Shown one piece after another: positions 24,107-33,448 of a stretch of 64,000 nt of DNA. The notes below the pieces were generated by a model, which was not told where the DNA came from, searched no databases, and worked only from the letters and a program-made list of their open reading frames with translations. Both the position numbers and the translations under genes were made by a program. This DNA is from SZUA-117 sp964630795 (lineage in GTDB: Bacteria > Pseudomonadota > Gammaproteobacteria > Steroidobacterales > Woeseiaceae), in NCBI GenBank assembly GCA_964630795.1, contig CAZVWF010000001.1, forward strand, positions 49,011 through 113,010. The letters are read 5' to 3'. The first letter of the stretch is position 1. Every line of letters starts with the position of its first letter.

Positions 24107-26293
24107 ATGACGCTTAATATTAAGACAACGCTCGGCAATCACCGGCGTTGGGTCATGCAAATCGCTGCGGCGTTGCTTGCAGTCTGCGCCTTCTCTGTGA
24201 ATGCGCAGGAGAGCAACCGTTTGCAGGATATTCAGGTTCAGAGTCTGCCGGGTCAGCGAGTGGAATTGAAGCTGATCATGAGCGGCACCGCACCGGACCC
24301 GCTGGCCTTCACTATCGCAGATCCGGCTCGCATCGCACTCGATTTGCCGGGAACGGCGCTGGGTTTGTCATCGCGACGCCGGGACGTCAACCTGGGCCCG
24401 CTGGACACCATACTGACCGCGGAGGCAGGCGGCCGTACTCGCGTCGTATTGAACCTGGACTCGATGGTGGCTTACGACACCCGCAAGAGCGGCAATACGA
24501 TCTTCGTGACGCTCGGTGGTGACGGCGGCGACACCGGCGTTACGCAGTTTGCCGGCAGCGCCCCGCAGCGGGGCGCATCTCCGTCATTCGCATCAAGCGG
24601 TGCCCGCCAGATCAACAGCGTCGACTTCCGTCGCACGCGTGATGGCGGTGGCCGCGTAATGGTCAACCTGAGCGACCCGGGTACACCGGTCGATATTCGC
24701 CAGGAAGGTGGGCGCGTCGTTGCAGTATTCAAAGACACCAGCCTGCCGGCAGAGCTGATGCGTCGTCTGGACGTCATGGACTTCGCAACGCCGGTCATAA
24801 CGGTCGACTCGCTGCGTACCAATCTCGATACCCGTATCGTAATCACTGCAGAAGGTAGCTATGAGCAGCTGGCGTACCAGTCTGACAACGAATTCACGAT
24901 TGAAATCAACCCGAGGGTGGAAGCCGAAGAAGAAGGCTCATCGTTGTTCTCGGAAACGAAGGAGTATGAAGGCCAGCGCCTGACGCTGAACTTCCAGGAC
25001 ATCGAAACGCGTGCGGTGCTGCAGCTGCTGGCCGAAACGTCCGGTCGCAACATCGTCGTGTCCGATACGGTGCAGGGCAACGTCACCCTGCGACTGCGCA
25101 ATGTCCCGTGGGACCAGGCACTCGACATCGTCATGACCACGAAAGGCCTTGATATGCGCAAGAATGGCAATGTCATCATCGTTGCGCCGACCGAAGAAAT
25201 TGCGGCCCGCGAAACGGCTGACCTCGAAGCCCGTCAGGCAATCACTGAACTGGAACCGCTTTATTCAGAGTTTCTGCAGGTGAACTATGCCAAGGCTGTC
25301 GATCTCGCCGCACTGATTGGTGGTGAGTCGGGCCCCGGCGTCGGCACGAACAGCCTGCTGTCCGAGCGTGGTAGTGTCGGCATCGACGATCGAACCAACA
25401 CCCTGCTCGTGCAGGACACCGCGGATCGCCTGCAAGACATCCGTCGCCTTGTGCGGGCACTGGATATACCGATTCGCCAGGTGCTGATCGAGTCTCGCAT
25501 CGTTGTCGTCAATGATGACTTCAGCCGCGACCTCGGTGTGCGCTTCGGTGTCACGGGCGTCAACGAGAATTCAAGCGACGGCCTGATCTCGGTGACGGGT
25601 ACCGGCGAAGCCAGCGACATCATCGTTGGTTCCGCGCTTGGCAACATGGCGAATACGGGTAATGCATTCCCGGATTCGGCACCGGGCATCGCAGACCGTT
25701 ACAACATTAATGTGCCTGTTGAGAATCCGGCTGGTCGCCTGGCGCTCGCAGTACTCGATTCCGACTACATCGTCGATCTCGAGCTGACCGCACTGCAAGC
25801 AGAAGGGCGTGGTGAGATTGTTTCGACACCACGACTGATCACGGCCAACCAGAAAGAAGCGCGCATCGAACAGGGTGTGGAAATTCCGTACCAGGAGTCT
25901 GCTTCTTCGGGCGCCACGACGACGCAGTTCAAAGAGGCCGTGTTGAGCCTGACTGTGACGCCGCAGATTACGCCGGACAACAACATCATCATGGACCTGC
26001 TTGTTCAGAAGGACAACGTGGGCGAACTGACGCCGAGCGCGACGGGCGGCCTCGTACCGAGTATCGATACCCGGTCGGTTGAAACCCAGGTGCTCGTAAG
26101 GGACGGACAAACCGTTGTGCTGGGTGGTATTTACGAAACCGAGCGCCGCGAGACTGTCAATAAGGTGCCTTTCCTGGGTGACATTCCGGGAGTAGGGAAC
26201 CTGTTCAGGTCGACATCGAACGTGACGAACAAGGCAGAACTGTTGATCTTTGTAACGCCGAGGATACTCAATGAGGGCTCCAGCATTTACTAG
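24107..26293 (+). CDS. pilQ: Type IV pilus secretin PilQ
   Basis: Outer-membrane channel through which the pilus passes. It is 728 aa from ATG 24107, preferred over ATG 24086 because of an upstream GGAG and the signal-peptide position. The signal peptide ends near VNAQ. Two AMIN domains for peptidoglycan binding (about 30-270) are followed by an STN/N0 domain (LNFQDIETRAVLQLLAE), an N1/KH domain and the C-terminal secretin domain with GGIYETERRE and VPFLGDIPGVGNLFR. The protein ends with a typical ELLIFVTPRIL. Confidence 0.96.
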   Translation: MTLNIKTTLGNHRRWVMQIAAALLAVCAFSVNAQESNRLQDIQVQSLPGQRVELKLIMSGTAPDPLAFTIADPARIALDLPGTALGLSSRRRDVNLGPLDTILTAEAGGRTRVVLNLDSMVAYDTRKSGNTIFVTLGGDGGDTGVTQFAGSAPQRGASPSFASSGARQINSVDFRRTRDGGGRVMVNLSDPGTPVDIRQEGGRVVAVFKDTSLPAELMRRLDVMDFATPVITVDSLRTNLDTRIVITAEGSYEQLAYQSDNEFTIEINPRVEAEEEGSSLFSETKEYEGQRLTLNFQDIETRAVLQLLAETSGRNIVVSDTVQGNVTLRLRNVPWDQALDIVMTTKGLDMRKNGNVIIVAPTEEIAARETADLEARQAITELEPLYSEFLQVNYAKAVDLAALIGGESGPGVGTNSLLSERGSVGIDDRTNTLLVQDTADRLQDIRRLVRALDIPIRQVLIESRIVVVNDDFSRDLGVRFGVTGVNENSSDGLISVTGTGEASDIIVGSALGNMANTGNAFPDSAPGIADRYNINVPVENPAGRLALAVLDSDYIVDLELTALQAEGRGEIVSTPRLITANQKEARIEQGVEIPYQESASSGATTTQFKEAVLSLTVTPQITPDNNIIMDLLVQKDNVGELTPSATGGLVPSIDTRSVETQVLVRDGQTVVLGGIYETERRETVNKVPFLGDIPGVGNLFRSTSNVTNKAELLIFVTPRILNEGSSIY

Positions 26294-26345
26294 CCGCTGA
26301 GCGCCCGGAACCGCCTGCGAAAGAATTGGAGCATCGAGTAACCTG

Positions 26346-26510
26346 ATGCGTCTCGCAATTGTGTTCACGGCGCTGGCGATTTCTGCCCGCGGTGGCGACA
26401 ATACGCTGACACTGAACACAGGTGATTCTGCCGCTACGTGCGCGGACACCAACCGGTCGACCGAAATCCGCCCTGTGGGTTGGCTTTCCCCTTTTGTACC
26501 TGGATATTGA
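26346..26510 (+). CDS. Possible small ORF upstream of and overlapping aroK
   Basis: ATG 26346 opens a 54-codon frame whose TGA (26508-26510) overlaps the aroK ATG (26510-26512). The N-terminus MRLAIVFTALAIS is hydrophobic like a short signal or membrane helix; the rest is unremarkable. A GGAG lies about 13 bases upstream, rather far. The precise stop/start overlap suggests it could couple translation to aroK, but it may be chance. Confidence 0.25.
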   Translation: MRLAIVFTALAISARGGDNTLTLNTGDSAATCADTNRSTEIRPVGWLSPFVPGY

Positions 26511-27019
26511 TGAGTAAACCTCGGAATCTGTTTCTGGTTGGACCCATGGGCGCTGGCAAGTCGGCTGTTGGACGACAACTTGCCCGACTGCTGCACATGG
26601 ATTTCGTCGACAGTGACGAAGAAATCGAAAGCCGTACCGGCGTCGATATTCCCTTTATTTTCGAAAAGGAAGGGGAGGAAGGGTTTCGCAAGCGCGAGGC
26701 CAAAGTGATCGATGAACTGTCTGCGCGCCAGGGCACGGTGCTGGCGACCGGTGGCGGCGCGGTCCTCGACCCGAAGAGCCGCAGCTACCTGGGCGGCCGC
26801 GGTTTCGTTATCTACCTGCACACGACGGTCAAGCAGCAGCTTGACCGCACCCAGCACAGCCGGAACCGGCCGTTGCTTTACGGTGACAACAAAGAAGAGA
26901 TCCTCGTGGCCTTGATGGAGAGTCGTGACCCCTTGTACCGGGAGATCGCTGACCTGGTTATTGAGACCGATGGTCGCCGCGTGAAGGAAGTGGCGGTCGA
27001 GATTCGTGACGCGCTTTGA
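26510..27019 (+). CDS. aroK: Shikimate kinase
   Basis: Phosphorylates shikimate at O-3 in chorismate synthesis. It has 169 aa. Walker A is GPMGAGKSAVGR (about 10-21). The shikimate-binding residues lie in DSDEEIESRTG and FRKREAKVI, and the Walker B-like ATGGGAVL is present. The lid is SRNRPLL. The longer open frame (from 26438) lacks family similarity, so ATG 26510 is chosen. The order pilQ-aroK-aroB is a gammaproteobacterial hallmark. Confidence 0.96.
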   Translation: MSKPRNLFLVGPMGAGKSAVGRQLARLLHMDFVDSDEEIESRTGVDIPFIFEKEGEEGFRKREAKVIDELSARQGTVLATGGGAVLDPKSRSYLGGRGFVIYLHTTVKQQLDRTQHSRNRPLLYGDNKEEILVALMESRDPLYREIADLVIETDGRRVKEVAVEIRDAL

Positions 27020-27076
27020 TCGTTCCGTCAGTACTGGCGCACGATAGCGTCCAAATCATGTAACCTTTGCCGTCTG

Positions 27077-28147
27077 ATGAGCGCCCATGACCTGACTGTA
27101 GACTTAGGCGACCGAAGCTATCCGATAGCGATCGGGAGCGGCATGCTGTCAGCCGGGTCACACCTCGCCGACGCACTCGCCGGGTCGCAATGCCTGGTCG
27201 TCAGCAACGTCACCGTTGCGCCGCTCTATTTTGAAAAATTGAAACCCGGCCTCGGCGATGCAGCCGTCGACCTCATAGAGCTTCCGGATGGGGAGGCACA
27301 TAAAACTGTTTCGACCGTTCAAAGCATTCTCGACAGGCTTGTCGAGTGCAAAGCAGGACGGGACGTGACCATTGTTGCCCTGGGTGGTGGTGTGGTCGGT
27401 GATGTCGCGGGCTTTGCGGCCGCGTGTTACATGCGCGGCGTAGCCTTCGTACAGGTGCCGACGACCTTGCTCGCCCAGGTCGATTCATCGGTAGGCGGAA
27501 AGACCGGCGTCAACCATCCTGGCGGCAAAAACCTGATCGGTGCCTTTCATCAGCCGCGTAGCGTAATTATTGATACAGACACCCTGTCGACACTGCCAGA
27601 CCGCGAGTTCAGGGCGGGCCTCGCGGAGGTCATCAAGTACGGTGCGATCGCGGACACCGAATTCCTGGGGTGGCTTGAAGACAACATGGCGACACTCCTG
27701 GAAAGGGATCCGGAGGCTCTTGCCCGTGCGATTCGTCGTTCCTGTGAAATCAAGGCAGAAGTCGTGGCGGAGGATGAGCGAGAGGCGGGCAAACGCGCTT
27801 TACTGAATTTCGGTCATACCTTCGGTCATGCCATTGAAAATACGGTGGGCTACGGTGAGTGGCTGCATGGCGAAGCCGTGGCAGCAGGTATGCTGATGGC
27901 CGCAGCCATGAGCGATATTGAGGATGCGGAGCGACAAAGGCTGACGAGGCTGGTTGAAGCGGCGGGACTGCCTGTCGACCCGCCTGCGGCCGGTGCAGCA
28001 AATTTACGCGAGGCGATGAAACTCGACAAGAAAGTGCAGTCGAACACCATTCGATTGGTTTTGTTACGCCGTCTCGGTGATGCTTTCGTAACAGCGGATT
28101 ACGACGATGCTGCGCTCGACAGGGTGCTGGAACCCACGGGTGTCTGA
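27077..28147 (+). CDS. aroB: 3-dehydroquinate synthase
   Basis: NAD- and zinc-dependent enzyme that makes 3-dehydroquinate from DAHP, the second step to chorismate. It has 356 aa. Signatures: LPDGEAHKTV, ALGGGVVGDVAGFAA, VQVPTTLLAQVDSSVGGKTGVN and zinc ligands in NFGHTFGHAIE and WLHGEAVAAGM. The stop abuts the dgt ATG directly. Its product ultimately feeds the trp operon found 18 kb downstream. Confidence 0.97.
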   Translation: MSAHDLTVDLGDRSYPIAIGSGMLSAGSHLADALAGSQCLVVSNVTVAPLYFEKLKPGLGDAAVDLIELPDGEAHKTVSTVQSILDRLVECKAGRDVTIVALGGGVVGDVAGFAAACYMRGVAFVQVPTTLLAQVDSSVGGKTGVNHPGGKNLIGAFHQPRSVIIDTDTLSTLPDREFRAGLAEVIKYGAIADTEFLGWLEDNMATLLERDPEALARAIRRSCEIKAEVVAEDEREAGKRALLNFGHTFGHAIENTVGYGEWLHGEAVAAGMLMAAAMSDIEDAERQRLTRLVEAAGLPVDPPAAGAANLREAMKLDKKVQSNTIRLVLLRRLGDAFVTADYDDAALDRVLEPTGV

Positions 28148-29284
28148 ATGAATCCGGCGCCGGAAGCACTGGCCCCATACGCAGCGCACGAAGAACACAG
28201 CAGGGGCCGTCGACTCAAAGAGCCTCCCCCCTCGTATCGCGGCGAATACCAGCGCGATCGGGACCGCATCATTCACTCCACAGGATTCAGGCGCCTGGTC
28301 TACAAGACACAGGTGTTTGTGAATCATGAAGGGGATCTCTATCGCACCCGGTTGACGCATTCGCTGGAGGTCGCCCAGATCGCCAGGACGGTAGCCCGGG
28401 CGCTGCACCTGAACGAGGCCCTGGTGGAGGCGATCAGCCTGGCGCACGACCTGGGACATACCCCTTTCGGGCATGCGGGTCAGGATGCACTCAATCATTG
28501 CATGCAGGACTTTGGTGGCTTCGAGCACAACCTGCAGTCGTTGCGTGTCGTCGATGAGCTCGAGGCAAAGTACGCGGACTTCCCCGGGCTGAATCTTACC
28601 TACGAGACGCGTGAGGGCATCCTCAAACACTGCTCGAAAAAGAATGCTCGCGAATTGGGCGCGCTGGGCGAGCGGTTCCTGAATCGACAGCAGGCCGGCC
28701 TTGAGGCGCAGCTCGTTAACATTGCCGACGCCGTTGCCTATAACAATCACGACGTCGACGACGGTTTCCGTGCCGGGCTGCTGGACCTGGACCAGCTTTG
28801 CGAACAGCCATTATTTGTCCGGCACTACGACGAGGTCCAACGGCGCTGGCCGGACATCGAGGACAGACAACTAATCTATGAAGTCATCCGCCGGATGATA
28901 GGCCATGTCGTCAACGACCTGATTGAGAACACATCGTCCGCGCTTGCGGTGAAGGCGCCGGCGACAATCGACGATGTGCGTGGCCAGAAAAAGCCGATGG
29001 TCGGTTTCAGCGAGGAAGTTCTCGAGATGCACCTCGGTCTGAAAAAGTTTTTGCGTGAGAATCTCTATCGGCATAACCAGGTGCAAGCGATGAATGAACA
29101 GACCCGGCTGATGATCGAGGTTCTCTTCGAGCGATTCATGAGTGATCCGGGCGAGATGCTGCCGTCATTCGCAGACCGTGCGGCGGGCGATGACACTGAT
29201 ATGGCGCGCGTCGTTGCCGACTATATCGCGGGCATGACCGATCGATTCGCATTCTCCGAACACGAGCGTCTGACGTCATCTTAG
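28148..29284 (+). CDS. dgt: Deoxyguanosinetriphosphate triphosphohydrolase-like protein (dNTPase, HD family)
   Basis: HD-domain hydrolase that removes triphosphate from dNTPs and is thought to help control dNTP pools. It has 378 aa, the shorter type 2 dGTPase-like form. Metal-binding residues are in RLTHSLEVAQIAR, LAHDLGHTPFGHAG and NIADAVAYNNHDVDD. FRRLVYKTQVF is family-typical. It sits directly after aroB where many gammaproteobacteria have damX. Substrate preference cannot be read from sequence. Confidence 0.9.
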   Translation: MNPAPEALAPYAAHEEHSRGRRLKEPPPSYRGEYQRDRDRIIHSTGFRRLVYKTQVFVNHEGDLYRTRLTHSLEVAQIARTVARALHLNEALVEAISLAHDLGHTPFGHAGQDALNHCMQDFGGFEHNLQSLRVVDELEAKYADFPGLNLTYETREGILKHCSKKNARELGALGERFLNRQQAGLEAQLVNIADAVAYNNHDVDDGFRAGLLDLDQLCEQPLFVRHYDEVQRRWPDIEDRQLIYEVIRRMIGHVVNDLIENTSSALAVKAPATIDDVRGQKKPMVGFSEEVLEMHLGLKKFLRENLYRHNQVQAMNEQTRLMIEVLFERFMSDPGEMLPSFADRAAGDDTDMARVVADYIAGMTDRFAFSEHERLTSS

Positions 29285-29285
29285 C

Positions 29286-29294
29286 TGCTACAAT
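29286..29294 (+). promoter_or_regulatory. Candidate extended -10 promoter for pyrF-hemE
   Basis: TGCTACAAT gives an extended -10 (TGn then TACAAT at 29289-29294) immediately after the dgt stop and 33 bases before the pyrF start. No good -35 is evident, which extended -10 promoters can tolerate. Confidence 0.3.
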
Positions 29295-29327
29295 GCGCCG
29301 CGCTTTTTGCCTGACCATGGAATTGAC

Positions 29328-30041
29328 GTGAACAATAAAGATATTGCCGCGAGGGACCGACTGATCTTTGCGATGGACGTGCCGGACTGTGACCGTGCCC
29401 GCGCGCTCGCACAGGAACTCGGCGAATCAGTGACGTTCTACAAGATTGGCCTCGAGCTTATGATGAGTGGCGGCTACTTCGAGCTGCTCGACTGGATGAT
29501 CGAGCGGGACAAGAAGGTGTTCGCCGATCTCAAGTTTTTCGACATTCCGGCAACGGTCGGTTCGGCCGTGCGACAACTGAAAGACCGGGGCGCTGCGTGC
29601 GTCACGGTGCATGGCAATCAGTCGATTATGGAGGCGGCTGCCGAAAACAAGGGTGATGCGCTGAAGGTGCTCGCCGTGACGGTGCTGACCAGCCTCGACC
29701 GTGGTGACCTTGATGACCTTGGTTTCGACTGCGATGTCGGGGCGCTGGTTCTGTCACGCGCGAAGCGCGCGCTGGAGTCCGGATGCGACGGTGTAATTTC
29801 TTCCGGCCTGGAAGCACCGAAGCTAAGGGAATTCATCGACAACAAGCTGCTGGTCATCACGCCGGGCATCCGGCCTGTGGATAACAAGCCGACCGGTGAC
29901 CAGAAGCGTGTCGTCAGTGTCGAGCAGGCCTTTATTAACGGCGCGGATCACATCGTCGTCGGCCGGCCGATTCGAGATGCCGAAAGTCCGCGGGCGGCGG
30001 CCGAAGCGATTCAGGCAACCATCGCTGCCCGGTTCGCGTGA
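29328..30041 (+). CDS. pyrF: Orotidine 5'-phosphate decarboxylase
   Basis: Last step of UMP synthesis. It has 237 aa from GTG 29328; an upstream in-frame TTG at 29307 is an alternative. The catalytic segment FADLKFFDIPATVGSA carries the Asp/Lys/Asp charge network, and the phosphate-binding loop lies in VITPGIRP and VVGRPI. TIM-barrel size is normal. Its TGA overlaps the hemE GTG. Confidence 0.95.
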   Translation: MNNKDIAARDRLIFAMDVPDCDRARALAQELGESVTFYKIGLELMMSGGYFELLDWMIERDKKVFADLKFFDIPATVGSAVRQLKDRGAACVTVHGNQSIMEAAAENKGDALKVLAVTVLTSLDRGDLDDLGFDCDVGALVLSRAKRALESGCDGVISSGLEAPKLREFIDNKLLVITPGIRPVDNKPTGDQKRVVSVEQAFINGADHIVVGRPIRDAESPRAAAEAIQATIAARFA

Positions 30042-31105
30042 GCGCCACACTCAAAAACGACCTGTTTCTTCGCGCTTTACGCCGCCAGCCGGTGCCGCGC
30101 ACGCCGGTCTGGATCATGCGTCAGGCCGGTCGTTACCTGCCCGAGTACCGGGCGGTTCGTGCAGAGGCCGGCGACTTCATGAGCCTTTGCGCTAATCCCG
30201 AACTGGCGTGTGAAGTGACCCTGCAGCCATTACGCCGGTTCAAGCTCGATGCTGCCATTCTGTTTTCTGACATCCTGACAATTCCCGACGCGATGGGTCT
30301 CGGCCTTTACTTCGAGGCCGGTGAGGGCCCGAAATTCGAGCGCCCCGTGCAGAACGAACGTGACATCGACAAGCTGGCGGTGCCCGATGTAGCCGAGAAA
30401 CTTGGATACGTCTTTGATGCGGTTGCATTGATTCGAAGGGAGCTCGACGGCCGGGTGCCACTGATCGGTTTTGCCGGCAGCCCGTGGACCGTCGGCACCT
30501 ATATGGTCGAAGGGGGATCGAGCCGGACGTTTCCGACGATTAAAGGATTGGCGAAGGACAACCCGGGTGCGCTCGAGCAACTTCTGGCAACGGTGGCCGC
30601 GACGACCACCAATTACCTCAATGCGCAAGTCGATGCCGGTGCACAGGCCATCATGATATTCGACACGTGGGGTGCGGCCCTTGAAGGTGACGATTACCGC
30701 CGCTTTTCGCTGAATTACATGCAGGCACTCGTCGACGGATTGCAGCGGGAGAAGGACGGTGAGCAGGTCCCCGTCATCCTGTTCACTAAAGGCGCAGGCG
30801 AACGTCTGAGCGACATGGTGGAAACGGGCTGCGATGCGCTCGGCGTCGACTGGACGACGACACTGGCCAAAGCCAGGCAATATACGAGGGACAAGGTAGC
30901 CCTGCAGGGTAATCTCAACCCGGCAATGCTGCGGGAATCACCGGAGGACATCCGGGATGGCGTCGCGGAGGTGCTTGCGAGCTACGGAAACGGACCGGGA
31001 CATGTATTCAACCTGGGCCATGGCATTACGCCGGACATCGATCCCGATCATCTCGGCGCATGCGTTGACGCTGTGCATGACCTGAGCCCGCAATACCATC
31101 AATAA
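30038..31105 (+). CDS. hemE: Uroporphyrinogen decarboxylase
   Basis: Decarboxylates uroporphyrinogen III to coproporphyrinogen III in haem synthesis. It has 355 aa. The N-terminal signature PVWIMRQAGRYLPEYR and the second signature GFAGSPWTVGTYMVEGG are present, with the catalytic Asp in FSDILTIPDAMG. GTG 30038 overlaps the pyrF stop. It converges on fadD 40 bases downstream. Confidence 0.97.
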   Translation: MSATLKNDLFLRALRRQPVPRTPVWIMRQAGRYLPEYRAVRAEAGDFMSLCANPELACEVTLQPLRRFKLDAAILFSDILTIPDAMGLGLYFEAGEGPKFERPVQNERDIDKLAVPDVAEKLGYVFDAVALIRRELDGRVPLIGFAGSPWTVGTYMVEGGSSRTFPTIKGLAKDNPGALEQLLATVAATTTNYLNAQVDAGAQAIMIFDTWGAALEGDDYRRFSLNYMQALVDGLQREKDGEQVPVILFTKGAGERLSDMVETGCDALGVDWTTTLAKARQYTRDKVALQGNLNPAMLRESPEDIRDGVAEVLASYGNGPGHVFNLGHGITPDIDPDHLGACVDAVHDLSPQYHQ

Positions 31106-31145
31106 GTAATAAGTGATCGCTCGCCCGGCGGAGGTATTCGTCGAT

Positions 31146-32801
31146 CTACTGCCCCCGCAGTTCCCGCCGAAGGATCTTGCCAACATTCGTTTTTGGCAGG
31201 TCCTCCCGGAACTCAATTTCCTTCGGCACTTTGTAGCGGGTCAGGTTCTCACCGCACCAGGAGATGATATCCGCTTCCGTAACCGAGGGATCGCTGCGAA
31301 CGACAAACAGTTTGACGACCTCGCCGGACTTCTCGTCGGGGATGCCTATAGCGGCAGCTTCCAGCACGCCATCCATTTCCACTACAACGCCTTCAATTTC
31401 GTTGGGGTAAACATTGAATCCGGATACGAGGATCATGTCCTTCTTGCGATCCTCGATGTAAACGAAGCCGTTTTCGTCCATGCGGCCGATGTCACCGGTG
31501 CGAAACCAGCCGCCGGGCAGCATGACTTTCGCGGTCTCTTCGGCGTTCTGCCAATAGCCTTCCATCACCTGCGGGCCGCGGACACAGATCTCGCCAAGCT
31601 CGGTGTCCTTGCCGTCATCATCGCAAATGCGGACTTCGGTGGATGGAATCGGCATTCCGATCGAACCGTTAAATTCAAGGTTATTGAGGGGATTGATTGT
31701 TGCTGCGGGCGAGGTCTCGGTGAGCCCGTAGGCCTGCACGATCGCCTGGCCGGTGACTTTCTCCCATTGTTTCGAGATGGCTTCCTGGACCGCCATGCCG
31801 CCGCCGATCGTCAAACGAAGCTGACCGAAGTCGACCTCACAGAACCCTGGTTCGTTGAGCAGGGCCGCGAACATCGTGTTGACACCGGTGAAGTAGGTGA
31901 ACTGTTGCTTCTTCAGCGTCTTTACGAAGCCCGGAATGTCTCGCGGGTTGGTGATCAGAACATTCTCGCCGCCAAGCCACATCATCAGCAGGCAGTTACT
32001 CTTCAGCGAGAAGATGTGATAGAGCGGTAGTGCGGTGATCGCCACGATGCGGTCAACGTCATCGAAAACGCCGCCGGTCCATGCGCAGGTCTGGTAGACG
32101 TTATGCACCATGTTCCTGTGACTGAGCATGGCGCCCTTTGACAGGCCCGTCGTGCCGCCGGTGTATTGCAGGAATGCGATGTCGGCGAACCCCAGTTCGA
32201 CCGGTTTCAGCGCCTTGTCCTTGCCCAGCCTGAGTGCGTGCCTGAAAGTAATATCGCCGTCCAGGGACCATTTCGGGACGACTTTCCTGACGTGTCTCAA
32301 AATGAAGTTGGTGATGAGATTTTTCGGCCAGTCAAGCAGGTCACCTACACCGGTTGTTACGACATGCTCGACGTTCGTGTTGCCGATCACTTCCTCAAGC
32401 GTCGTTGCGAAATTCTCGAGGATAATGATGCAGCGCGCACCGGAGTCTTTAAGCTGGTGCTCGAGTTCACGCGCGGTATAAAGCGGGTTGACGTTAACGA
32501 CGACCAGGCCGGCGCGAAAAATGCCACAGAGTGCGACGGGGTACTGGAGCACGTTGGGCAGCATGATCGCCACCCGCTCGCCTCGCGTCAGCCCGAGTGT
32601 GTTTTGCAGGTAGCAGGCAAACTGCATCGAGTACTGGTCGAGCTCCCGGTAGGACATCGACGTGCCCATATTGGAGTAGGCAGGCCGGTCCGCGTATTCG
32701 CGAAACGCGAAATCCATCATCTCGCGCAAGGAGCGAAACTCCGGTGTCGGTATCTCCGCCGGGACGCCGGGTGGGTAGGATTTCAACCAGGGCTTTTCCA
32801 A
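31146..32801 (-). CDS. fadD: Long-chain fatty acid-CoA ligase
   Basis: Activates free fatty acids to acyl-CoA through an acyl-AMP intermediate; it is a soluble or membrane-associated member of the ANL superfamily. It has 551 aa from TTG 32801. That start gives (M)EKPWLKSYPPGVPAEI, the normal FadD beginning, and AGGAAG lies 9 bases upstream inside the end of tesA. The P-loop is YTGGTTGLSKGAMLSH; AYGLTETSP is A5, GWFRTGDIG is A7 and the catalytic Lys is in TNVGKILRRELR. It is 5 bases downstream of tesA, so released fatty acid can be reactivated by its operon partner. Confidence 0.93.
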   Translation of the reverse strand: MEKPWLKSYPPGVPAEIPTPEFRSLREMMDFAFREYADRPAYSNMGTSMSYRELDQYSMQFACYLQNTLGLTRGERVAIMLPNVLQYPVALCGIFRAGLVVVNVNPLYTARELEHQLKDSGARCIIILENFATTLEEVIGNTNVEHVVTTGVGDLLDWPKNLITNFILRHVRKVVPKWSLDGDITFRHALRLGKDKALKPVELGFADIAFLQYTGGTTGLSKGAMLSHRNMVHNVYQTCAWTGGVFDDVDRIVAITALPLYHIFSLKSNCLLMMWLGGENVLITNPRDIPGFVKTLKKQQFTYFTGVNTMFAALLNEPGFCEVDFGQLRLTIGGGMAVQEAISKQWEKVTGQAIVQAYGLTETSPAATINPLNNLEFNGSIGMPIPSTEVRICDDDGKDTELGEICVRGPQVMEGYWQNAEETAKVMLPGGWFRTGDIGRMDENGFVYIEDRKKDMILVSGFNVYPNEIEGVVVEMDGVLEAAAIGIPDEKSGEVVKLFVVRSDPSVTEADIISWCGENLTRYKVPKEIEFREDLPKTNVGKILRRELRGQ

Positions 32802-32806
32802 CGGTT

Positions 32807-33448
32807 TCAGCTTCCTGATGCGGTCCCGGCAGCAGCGCGCTCCGCCAGGGCTTCGCGAATAATCGGCCACGCATTGTCGAGCAATACAGGCTGGGCTTCG
32901 GCATTCGGGTGAATACCGTCATCCTGCATAAGCTCTTCATTCAGCGCGACGCCCTCCATGAAGAACTCGATCCAGGGAACATTGAGCTCGTCTGCCAGCT
33001 CCCGGTAGACCCGTTCGAAGGCCTGTGTATAGCGGGGGCCGTAATTCGGCGGGATACGAATGCCGAGCAGGACGACCGACGCGCCGTCGCCGTGAGCGGT
33101 CTCGATGATCGCTTGCAGGTTTGCCTTCATGAGCTCGGGAGGGAAGCCCCGCAGGCCGTCATTGCCGCCGAGTTCCAGGATGACAAGATCCGGACTGAAG
33201 TTGTTCATCGCCGGGGCTATACGGGTCTTGCCACCCTCCGTTGTCTCGCCGCTGATACTGGCGTTAATCACCCGATGTTCGTAACCTTGGGACTGCAACC
33301 GCGACTGCAACAAAGCGGTCCAGGACTGGTCAACATCTAACCCGTATCCGGCGCTGAGACTGTCGCCGAACACCAGGACCGTTGGCCCACCTGCCGCGTT
33401 AGCGGCGACAGCAACGAGACACAGGAATAAGGTCAGTAATCTTCGCAT
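32807..33448 (-). CDS. tesA: Periplasmic acyl-CoA thioesterase/arylesterase TesA (SGNH hydrolase)
   Basis: Multifunctional thioesterase I/protease I/lysophospholipase L1 type. It has 213 aa from ATG 33448. The signal peptide MRRLLTLFLCLVAVAANA is followed by block I FGDSLSAGYG (Ser), block II ISGETT, block III ELGGNDGLRG and block V DDGIHPNAEAQP (Asp/His). Longer upstream frames place the signal peptide internally, so are disfavoured; a TTG at 33457 is possible. It is arranged back to back with ybbA, as in E. coli. Confidence 0.94.
   Translation of the reverse strand: MRRLLTLFLCLVAVAANAAGGPTVLVFGDSLSAGYGLDVDQSWTALLQSRLQSQGYEHRVINASISGETTEGGKTRIAPAMNNFSPDLVILELGGNDGLRGFPPELMKANLQAIIETAHGDGASVVLLGIRIPPNYGPRYTQAFERVYRELADELNVPWIEFFMEGVALNEELMQDDGIHPNAEAQPVLLDNAWPIIREALAERAAAGTASGS

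Noticed and set aside
25571..26857. 428 aa minus-strand open frame across pilQ and aroK
   Set aside because: Antisense shadow spanning two well-supported genes.
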